Under the pieces are notes generated by a model. The model was not told where the DNA came from. It ran no database searches and worked only from the letters and a program-made list of their open reading frames with translations. Shown here one piece after another: positions 32,001-40,400 of a stretch of DNA of 64,000 nt. Position 1 is the first letter of the stretch. Each line of letters starts with the position of its first letter. Position numbers and translations under genes: made by a program. The stretch is from Symbiodinium natans. Taxonomy: Eukaryota; Sar; Dinophyceae; Suessiales; Symbiodiniaceae. The stretch covers positions 1 through 64,000 of the forward strand of contig CAJNDS010000503.1 in assembly GCA_905221605.1 (NCBI GenBank), given 5' to 3'.

Positions 32001-33527
32001 CCTGCCGGACGTCCAGACCCCTCCGGGCTTTTCGCTGCGGCAGGCGGGTTTCGGCAGGTTTGCTTAAAATCCTAGACCCCACAAATCCTAAACTCCTACA
32101 CCCTAAATCCCTAAAATCCTAAACCCATAGACCCTAAAGCCTAAACCCTTGAAGCCCTAACCCTAAATACCTGGGCCCCTGATCCCCTATATCCCACAAC
32201 TCACGCAGCACGAGGGCTGCGAAGCACTAAAACAGCCATGTTGTCCAAAGACTTGACCTGCAGTTCGCACTCTGCACCCTCAATATCTGGTTAGGGTTTA
32301 GGGTTTAGGAGGGTTTAGGGTTTAGGGTTTACCCTGAACCCTCAATATCTTGAATATCTACCCTCAGTACCTTAAATACCCTGAAATACCCTAACAAGTC
32401 CCTGAAATACCCTAAAATGCCCCAGGTTTACGGTTTAGGGTTGGGGTTTAGGGTTTAGGGTTTAGGGTTTAGGGTTTAGGGTTTAGGGTTTAGGGTTTAG
32501 GGTTTAGGGTTTAGGGTTTAGGGTTTAGGGTTTAGGGTTTAGGGTTTAGGGCTTCGGCGTGAACGGAAAGATCGAAGCAAGGGGCCCGATCCAGCTGCCT
32601 GGGTGGCCATCCAGTTCCTCGGCCGGAACTTGGCGGGTTTAGGGTTTCGGGTTTAGGTTTTAGGGTTTAGGGTTTAGGATTTGGGGTTTGGTGTTTGGGG
32701 TTTAGGATGGCCCCTAGTTCAGGTACATTCCCTAAACCCGAAGCCCCAAACCCCAGGAAAGTAACTATCCTGCCCAGGGTGCAGAGCCTCCTGGCTATCG
32801 GCCTTGAGGAGTTAGGGTGTGCGGGTTTCACTCCTTTTTCGGGTTTGAGTCAGTAAACCTCAGAGTTTTAGGGTTTAGGGTTTAGGGTTTCCGATTAGAG
32901 TTTCAGGGTTTGGGTTTTGCACAGGGGCATCGGGTTCTTTAAGCGCTTTAGGGCTTGCACGGTTTTACGGTCTTAGTGTGTGAGGCTTTAGTGTTTAGGG
33001 TTTAGGTTTAGGGCCTGGTCTCCTAATGAATCCTTGCTGTGCTCCTGTTTTATGCTTATTTTGTGGTGGCGGGGGGGGGGGGGGGGGGGGGGGGTGTAGT
33101 GAAGGTGTAACATCCCTCAGCCATATATATATATATATCCTAAACCCTAAACTCTGAAAGGGAGCCTGGCCTAATAATCCGTGTCCTAGAGAAGCTCGTG
33201 CAATCACAAGACGTCGTTGGCTTTGATCCCCGGTATGCCCCGAAAATCAAGCATTCTGCATGTCTTCCATGCTAGTATCAAATCGTTGAACATTAGGCTT
33301 TTATAAGGGTTTCAGGGTTTAGGGTTTAGGAACCCTGAACCCTAAACCCTAAACCCTGACCCTAAACCCTAAACCCTAAACCCTAAACCCTAAACCCTAA
33401 ACCCTAAACCCTAAACCCTAAACCCTAAACCCTAAACCCTAAACCCTAAACCCTAAACCCTAGGCAGGCTGCCGAGCCATTCTTGAACATCAGCTTGGAT
33501 GGGACGCAGGACAAGCCTCTTCATTTC
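29071..33527 (+). CDS. Cluster of candidate exons, unidentified gene(s)
   Basis: Islands on the + strand: 29071-29130 (LARRLLGRVGWRYEKSN), about 29361-29405 (RGEFTDVALALPTSP), 30511-30582 (listed separately), 31612-31868 (separate), 31951-32059 (PLAYSRTPLSRFRPNLDSLP, then TPPGFSLRQAGFG), 32551-32635 (two open frames, GVNGKIEARGPIQLPGW or DPAAWVAIQFLGRNLA), 32767-32818, 33172-33275 (LIIRVLEKLVQSQDVVGFDP) and 33468-33527 (AAEPFLNISLDGTQDKPLHF after a GGCAG acceptor). The 33 kb islands are the most protein-like. No family is recognised; they may be 5' exons of the GNAT gene or a separate gene. Confidence 0.4.
29397..29526. repeat. TTTAGGG tract flanked by about 35-bp direct repeats
   Basis: GGGTTTTGGAGTACTT and GTTAGTACTTG (29397-29432) recur as GGGTTTTGGAGTACTT and GTTAATACTCG (29490-29526) on the far side of a TTTAGGG array. 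The sequence itself is the end of a dispersed element seen singly near 3357 and 53595. Confidence 0.7.
30379..30474. mobile_element. MITE family C copy
   Basis: TTACCTAAGGGCTCCTATGT at the left is inverted against ATTAGAGCCTCCAGGTA at the right, with inner TTCCTTTTTGGG and CCCAAAAAGGAA pairing. Confidence 0.8.
30511..30582 (+). CDS. Candidate first exon
   Basis: Begins ATGGCCGCT in a good initiation context (CTCTGCCATGG) and reads MAAGDAGAKENVEIHMPLAL before running into a TAA. No telomere-repeat sequence lies within it. It could start the gene whose later exons lie at 31.6-35 kb; this link is inference. Confidence 0.45.
   Translation: MAAGDAGAKENVEIHMPLALPNH
31612..31868 (+). CDS. Candidate exon(s) split by introner-like element H2
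   Basis: The left part reads PHIPEFLNWPVGSLNAQFSD. If the element is removed as a GT-AG intron (31694-31800), the frame continues from DAIVLQ into SSLQTLLVAAFGRKLLSGLL. Exact excision of the element plus one target copy gives another open frame, and the unspliced sequence is open as well, so the true product is not settled. Confidence 0.45.
31690..31800. mobile_element. Introner-like element H2
   Basis: 111 bp with ends ATTGGTAGCCCAG and CTGGGCTACCAAG, inverted repeats of each other. A 4-bp duplication TGCT lies at 31686-31689 and 31801-31804. It shares ends and inner GGGTGCCC/AAAGGG motifs with the intron at 43373-43474. Confidence 0.85.
32455..32552. repeat. Long (TTTAGGG)n array
   Basis: About 14 units directly upstream of a coding island. 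Confidence 0.95.
33070..33095. repeat. Poly-G tract
   Basis: A run of about 24 G, followed by (TA)n at 33123-33138. Confidence 0.9.
33353..33462. repeat. Long (CCCTAAA)n array
   Basis: About 15 units ending at the GGCAG acceptor of the 33468 island, so the array forms the 3' end of the presumed intron. Confidence 0.95.
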
Positions 33528-33773
33528 TGGGGATGAGGGTTTCGTTTAGGGTTTAGGGTTTAGGGTTTAGGGTTCAGGGTTCAGGGTTTAGGGTTTAGGG
33601 TTTAGGGTTTAGGGACCTCAGGATAGCACTCCAACAGCCTCGAGCCCGAACACCCTAACGTCTCAAGCCCGACGCGACAAACGCTCTGTTCCATGGCCCG
33701 GCGTCCTCACGTCACCGAGTCTTACCTGGGTTCTTCCGGGCTTGGTGTTTCATACTTGTAGATTTAACATATT

Positions 33774-33893
33774 CCCCTAAGGGTCCATGTACCCATATAG
33801 TATATAGTTGGGCCCTAAAGCTACTTTATGGGAACCCCTTTAAGGCCCAAGTATATACTATATATGTACATGGACCCTTAGGGTTCCAAAATC
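33774..33893. mobile_element. MITE family B copy, nearly complete hairpin
   Basis: CCCTAAGGGTCCATGTACCC at the left is inverted at the right (GTACATGGACCCTTAGGG), with TAGTATATAGTTGGGCC opposite GGCCCAAGTATATACTA. Confidence 0.9.
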
Positions 33894-34011
33894 ATCAAGC
33901 ACATTGAACGTCTTATAGTTTTGGAGGTCCTTGGGACAGTGTGGATTTCGTGAGCCGTGGCGCGACGGCACCGATAGCGAGCTGTGAGGAACGATTGCAA
34001 GCCCGTAGCGT

Positions 34012-34187
34012 GTCCGTGGACCTTTATAGCGTATATTTGGGCCCTTTGGCTTTTTAGGGTTTAGGGTTTAGGGTTTAGGGTTTAGGGTTTAGGGTTTAGG
34101 GTTTAGGGCAGAGGGTTTAGCGTGTAGGGGAACCCTTTGAAGGCTGAAGTATATACTAACAAGGTACATGGGACCCTTAGGGATGTA
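34012..34187. mobile_element. MITE family B copy split by TTTAGGG tract
   Basis: The left arm (GTCCGTGGACCTTTATAGCG, TATTTGGGCCC) and the right arm (GAAGTATATACTAACA, GTACATGGGACCCTTAGGG) match the intact copy at 33774. About eight TTTAGGG units sit in between. Confidence 0.75.
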
Positions 34188-34406
34188 GACAGCTGTTTCC
34201 GCTGGGCTTTTTTTCCCCACGATCTCTAGCTACCTGAGTACGCATATATAAGGGAGGGCCTATGGGCTAGGCAAATGGCAGACAACTCCTAAACCCCAAA
34301 CCCTGAACCCTGAACCCTGAACCCTGAGCCCTGAGCCCTGAACCCTGAACCCTACCGATAGCCCAAAACCCTTAAAACCTTAGTTCCTAGAAACCCTCCC
34401 TGTCAG

Positions 34407-37400
34407 GAGGGCGCTTGGCAACACGAGTTCATTCCCGGCGAGGGAAACTTGCGTCTTGCCGACTGTCGGGATGACTTCAGGTGAGGTTGAGGGCCTAGGG
34501 GTTTAGGGTCTAGGGTTTAGGGTTTAGGGTTTAGGGTTTAGGGTTTAGGGTTTAGGGTTAGGAGTTGGGGTTGGGTTTAGGTTTTGGGCGGCTCTAGGGA
34601 GCAGCTGGCCCTATGGTTATATATATGCACATAAACTTAAAGGTGTATTGCTCCCATCTCACCTTAAGGGCACTGGCACATATTCCTGAGTCCTCAACCT
34701 TAAACCATGGTTTAGGGTTTAGGGTTTGGGGTTTAGGGTTTAGGGTTTAGGGCTAGACCCTAAAAAAATTGTACTCGACTTTGGGCGGATGGGGGGTGGC
34801 GACGATGTCGGCATCCAGCGTTGGCATGGAGGGTTTTACCAGCCTGTCTCAGGGCTCAGGGCTGCTTCTAATCAAACAGGGTTTCGGGTTTAGGGTTCAG
34901 GGTTTGGGGTTTAGGGTTTAGAGTTCAGGGTTTGGGTTTAGTGTTCAGGGCTTAGGGTTTTTGTTGGGTTTTCTTGGTCTAGGAGTTAGGGGATGGCGCT
35001 GAACGATGGAGGGCGCTTTTCACCTGGCCAGGCCAGGGCAGTCACGATTGGCCAATTGCTTGAAACCCTAAAACTCTGAACTCTGAACTCCGAACCCTAG
35101 CCAAGGCCCCTTTGCGGAGAAGATGGGAAGCCGATTTCTTTGGAGGATGCTTTGAGACTCTTGCCGAAGGCGATTCGGAGCATTTTCCCCTAAACCCTAA
35201 ACCCTAAACCCTAAACCCTAAACCCTAAACGCTTGTGATGTTCTTGCGGCCTATGCGGCTTGAACCCCGAAACTTAACTAGAAAGAAGCACTACGTCTGA
35301 TCTCCCCTACTTGGAGGTCCGGCGTACTTGTAACATACTGACCACTGGTTTAGGGTTTAGGGTTTAGGGTTTAGGGTTTAGGGTTTAGCGGTTGATGACT
35401 TCAGTTACTGGCCCCACTTCATTGTAAGTCCCTGAAGTACCGTCACCTAGGCAATACCTGGGGTGACAAGTCAAGTTATATGTACCTCGGGCCTCCAAGG
35501 CGGATACCTGCACCCTCAACCCCCGTCCCCCCACTCCCCTCTCAAAAAAACAAGAAACAAACAACAAAAAGGTTTGGGATTTAGGGGTTGGGGTTTAGGG
35601 TTTAGGGTAAGCCCTAAACCCTAAACCCTAAACCCTAAACCCTAAACCCTAAACCCTAAACCCTAAACCCTATAAAGGGGGGGAGCCCAGAAGACCTACC
35701 ATTCCTGAGGACATCAGTTCTTCATCGTCGAGGAGTCCACGGGACGAGCCGTCGGAACGGCCACGGCGTGGCTGACAAAGCATCATGCGGCCACGCGGGC
35801 TGGTGAAGCTGTGGACTCTCCAGGGTTTAGGGTTTAGGGTTTAGGGTTTAGGGTTTAGGGTCCTAACCCCTGAAACCCCAATATGCCCGCCAAGCCCCGC
35901 AACCCCTCTAGCTCCCCTCAACTCCCTTGCAGCTGACCTCCCGAAATGTTCAGCCCTCAGTTTTACCCCAGGACTCTGCACTTTTGTGAGTCTAAAGCAC
36001 CTTAGAGGCTTCTTAGGTAAACTACAAACCCTAAACCCTGAACCCAAAACCCTAAAACCCTAAAACCCTAAAACCCTAAAACCTAAACCCTAAACCCTAA
36101 CCCCTAAACCTTCAGGCAAGGATTAGGGGTTCTTCAGGGTGCATGCCCAATTTGTCCTTGGCGATTGCCAAATCCAAGCATATACCATATACCCTATAGA
36201 CCCTGTTAACCCTATGAACCCTACAAACTCTATACACCCTACAAACCGTACAAACCCCCCAAACCCAAAAATCCTAAACCCTAAACCGATTTGCACTCTA
36301 TGGGGTTGAGGGGGCCCTGGGGGGTAAGCTGAGGCATACACCGACATGCTGACAACAAGCCGCTACTGGGCTGCGTCGCTGACCTCACCGGACCGCTCTT
36401 CGAAGACCTAAACCCTACCCGGGGAATTGTCGAGTCTGATTTTCTTGAGGGTCTTAGGGTTTAGGGTTTAGGGTTTAGGATATAGGGTTTAGGGTTTAGG
36501 GTTTAGGGTTTGCTTGGGGATGCAAAGGGTCCAAATCCCCCTGCCGCTGTTGTTTTTTTATGCTTAAGGATGCCTACAGTCTGTCGACCTTGAGGTTCAG
36601 GGTTTAGGGTTTAGGGTTTAGGGTTTAGGGTTATGCAGCTGTATCTCATGATTCGAATTCCCTACTCCATTTTGTAGTCAAGCTACACAAATACATAATG
36701 TGGTTTTGGGCTCTTGCGATCGACCCTACGATTTTTTTGAAATCCTGAATCCCAAGCCCCACCCTATTCCTAGCCACAGCATCTTCCGTGATTAATGAGA
36801 GCTTCTTTCCCTTGATCTGGAACTGGAAGCCATGGGGTAGGGGCTTCGATTCAGCAGGGTTTGGAGTTAGGGTATAGGGTTTAGGGTTGTTTAGGGTTTA
36901 GGGTTTAGGGTTCAGGGTCTCTGGCTTTAAGTTCAGGACCTTCCTCAGGCCATGGCAATTTCGGTCGATGTGCATCTGCTCAGTGGCAAGAGAGTTTCTC
37001 TCGAGACTCAGGAAGATGCACTGGTGGAAGAGTTGAAACAACACGCTCAGACTGTTCTGGCTAAGGGGCGGCTGGGCCAGCTCTTGAGTGCTGATGGCCA
37101 GGTACTGGATGCAGCACAGACTGTTAAGCGGGCAAGGATACAGACTGGTGATGAGCTATGCTTGCAAATACAGCTGCCAAAAGTCGCAGCTTCGTCGTGC
37201 TGGGAAGAATGGGCTGCTGCTTGTGCTGCGATTCTCGGTGATGGTTCTGTCGTAACCTGGGGCCATGCTGGTTCTGGTGGCGATAGCAGCTCAGTGCAAG
37301 CTCAGCTCAAGGGCGTGCTGCACATTCAAGCTTCTGAAAGTGCTTTTGCTGCTATCCGGCTTGACGGATCTGTGGTGACCTGGGGAGACAGAAGGCAAAG

Positions 37401-40400
37401 CGCCGGCATGCAAGATCAGCTGCAGCGCGTGCAGCACATCCAAGCTTCTCGATACGCCTTTGCCGCGATCCTCGGTGATGGATCGGTCGTGACCTGGGGC
37501 GATACTTTGTCTGGTGGCAACAGCAGTTCAGTGCAAGCTCAGCTGAGGGGCGTGCAGCACATTCAAGCTTCTGAACGTGCATTTGCCGCGATCCTCGGTG
37601 ATGGATCGGTCGTGACCTGGGGCAATGCTGGTTGCGGTGGCCACAGCAATTCAGTGCAAGCTCAGCTGAAGGGCGTGCAGCACATCCAAGCTTCTAGATA
37701 TGCTTTTGCTGCGATCCTCGGTGATGGGTCGGTCGTGACTTGGGGTGGAGCTTCTTCTGGTGGCGACAGCAGTTCAGTGCAAGCTCAGCTGAGGGGCGTG
37801 CAGCACATTCAAGCTTCTGAACGTGCATTTGCCGCGATCCTTGGTGATGGATCGGTCGTGACCTGGGGCCATGCTGGTTGCGGTGGCCACAGCAATTCAG
37901 TGCAAGCTCAGCTGAGGGGCGTGCAGCACATCCAAGCTTCTAGATATGCCTTTGCCGCGATCCTCGGTGATGGATCGGTCGTGACCTGGGGCGATACTTT
38001 GTCTGGTGGCGACAGCAGTTCAGTGCAAGCTCAGCTGAGGGGCGTGCAGCACATTCAAGCTTCTGAACGTGCATTTGCCGCGATCCTCGGTGATGGATCG
38101 GTCGTGACCTGGGGCAATGCTGGTTGCGGTGGCCACAGCAATTCAGTGCAAGCTCAGCTGAGGGGCGTGCAGCGCATTCACGCTTCTGAACACGCTTTTG
38201 CTGCGATCCTCGGTGATGGATCGGTCGTGACCTGGGGCAATGCTGGTTGCGGTGGCCACAGCAATTCAGTGCAAGCTCAGCTGAGGGGCGTGCAGCACAT
38301 TCAAGCTTCTGAACGCGCTTTTGCTGCGATCCTCGGTGATGGGTCGGTCGTGACCTGGGGCGGAGCTTCTTCTGGTGGCGACATCAGTTCTGTGCAAGCT
38401 CAGCTGAGGGGCGTGCATCACGTTCAGCATAACGTCACAGCTGCTGCATCTGATGTTTGCGAACCAGGATCAGTTTGTGTTGTCCGTTCTAAAACCCTGA
38501 AACCGGGGACTCTGCACCTCCTAAACCCTAAAGCCCAAACCCCAAACCCCAAAGCTTGAGCGGGCCCAGGACTTGGGATTTGATAGGGTTTAGGGTTTAG
38601 GGTTTAGGGTTTAGGGTTTAGGGTTTAGGGCTAGGGTTTAGGGTTTAGGGTTTAGGGTTTAGGGTTTAGGGTTTAGGGTTTAGGGTTTAGGGTTTAGGGT
38701 TTCTTTCTTAACCACCTCCACCTTGGCTTTAGGTGGGTTTACCATTTAGGGAAGAGGCTTTCGGGTATAGGGTTTGGGGCTTAGGCCTGTGATGATGCAT
38801 AACAGGGAGGATCTTAGCTGTGAGGTTTCACCCTAAACCGCAAACCCGAACCCCTAAACCCTAAAACCTAAACCCTAAACCCTAAACCCTAAACCCTAAA
38901 CCCTAAACCCTAAACCCTAAACCCTAAACCCTAAACCCTAAACCCTAAACCCTAAACCCTAAACCCTAAACCCTAGCCCTAAACCGCGGATTGGGGGGGG
39001 GTGGGGGATGCCTCCCTTATGGCAACGGTCTCACCATGAAGCCCTTTATGTTAGGGTTTGCCACTAAACCCTAGTAAACCCTAAACCCTAACCCTAAACC
39101 GGAAAACCCTAAAAACTCAGCAGCAAATCGGCAGAGGAGGGCGAGGCGGGTCCCCGGCAAGTGGATCTCAACGCCGACGGCCTGGTGCCTAGAGCCTGTT
39201 TTAGGGTTTAGGGTTCAGAGTTTAGGGTTTTGGGTTTAGGAACAACCCTGAACCCTAAACCCTAAACCCAAGCTTTTGTCGACTATTCAACCGTAAGGTA
39301 CCATGAAAACCATGGTCTTCCACCGGGGTCCTCGAGAAGTTGCAATTTGTATCCTTGACCCCTAAATCCTAAACCCTAAACCCTAAACCCTAAACGCCAC
39401 ACCCGAAACCCAAACCGATGCCCACAACCCTCCTAGCCCGAAACCCCGAGCGCTCCGAGCCCTCCTCGCCCTCCTTGCCCTAGCCCTAAACCCTAAACCC
39501 TAAACCCTAAACCCTAAACCCTAAACCCTAAACCCTAAACCCTAAGCCCTATAACCCTAAACCCTAAACCCCCCCCCCCCACACCCCAAGCCCTCCCCCA
39601 AGATACGGTGCAGGTGCATTGGGTCGCCGTGCATCCGGAGTATCAAGGCTCGGGCTCGGGGGGTTTTTCTGGCATAGCAAGGGTTTCGGAAGTAGGGTTT
39701 AGGGTTTAGGGTTTCGGGTTGAGGGCTTAGGGTTTAGGGCAGAGCCACCAATGCTTGCAGGGTCCATGCGAAAAGCAAAGTTTGCCCCAAAACTTTCGCC
39801 CAAAAACCCGCTCAAAGCTCCGGACACGAACCCTGGGCCCTAAACCCCCTACAGCCCTAAACACCCTTGAGCAACACTAAACAACACTAGAACCCTAAAC
39901 CCTAACCCCAAAGCCCAAACCCAAAACCCCAAAACCCCATACAAACCCTAAACCCCGGGAGCCTCTTTACCTCGTCAGAAGCCCAGTCGGCCTGGACAAC
40001 ACGGAGAAAGCCACAAAATCAGCAACCAGACAGCAAACGGAACAGCAAATTGCGCAAAAGGTCGAACCTCAGGGTACTTCGGGTTTCGGTTCTAGGGTTT
40101 AGGGTTTAGGGCTACTTGGAGGTTCAGTGTACTTAGAAACCCACTTGTAGCTGTACTTATAGCCATACCCCTATTAGTACGGCTGTGCGAGGCATCCCTA
40201 TAGTGCCCTCTTTCAGTACACCAAGCAGTGCCCATGCTCACAATGAGAACATAAGTGCGTTGCAGTGCTCAGAGAGCAGTCATATGACCTTGCAAATACA
40301 AAGCAGTCTAGGACGCCACGGCCCTAACCCCCCAACCGGAACCCTAAACTCTAAACCGAAAATTTTAGGCCCTAAACTATAATCCTAAACCCAAAGCCCT

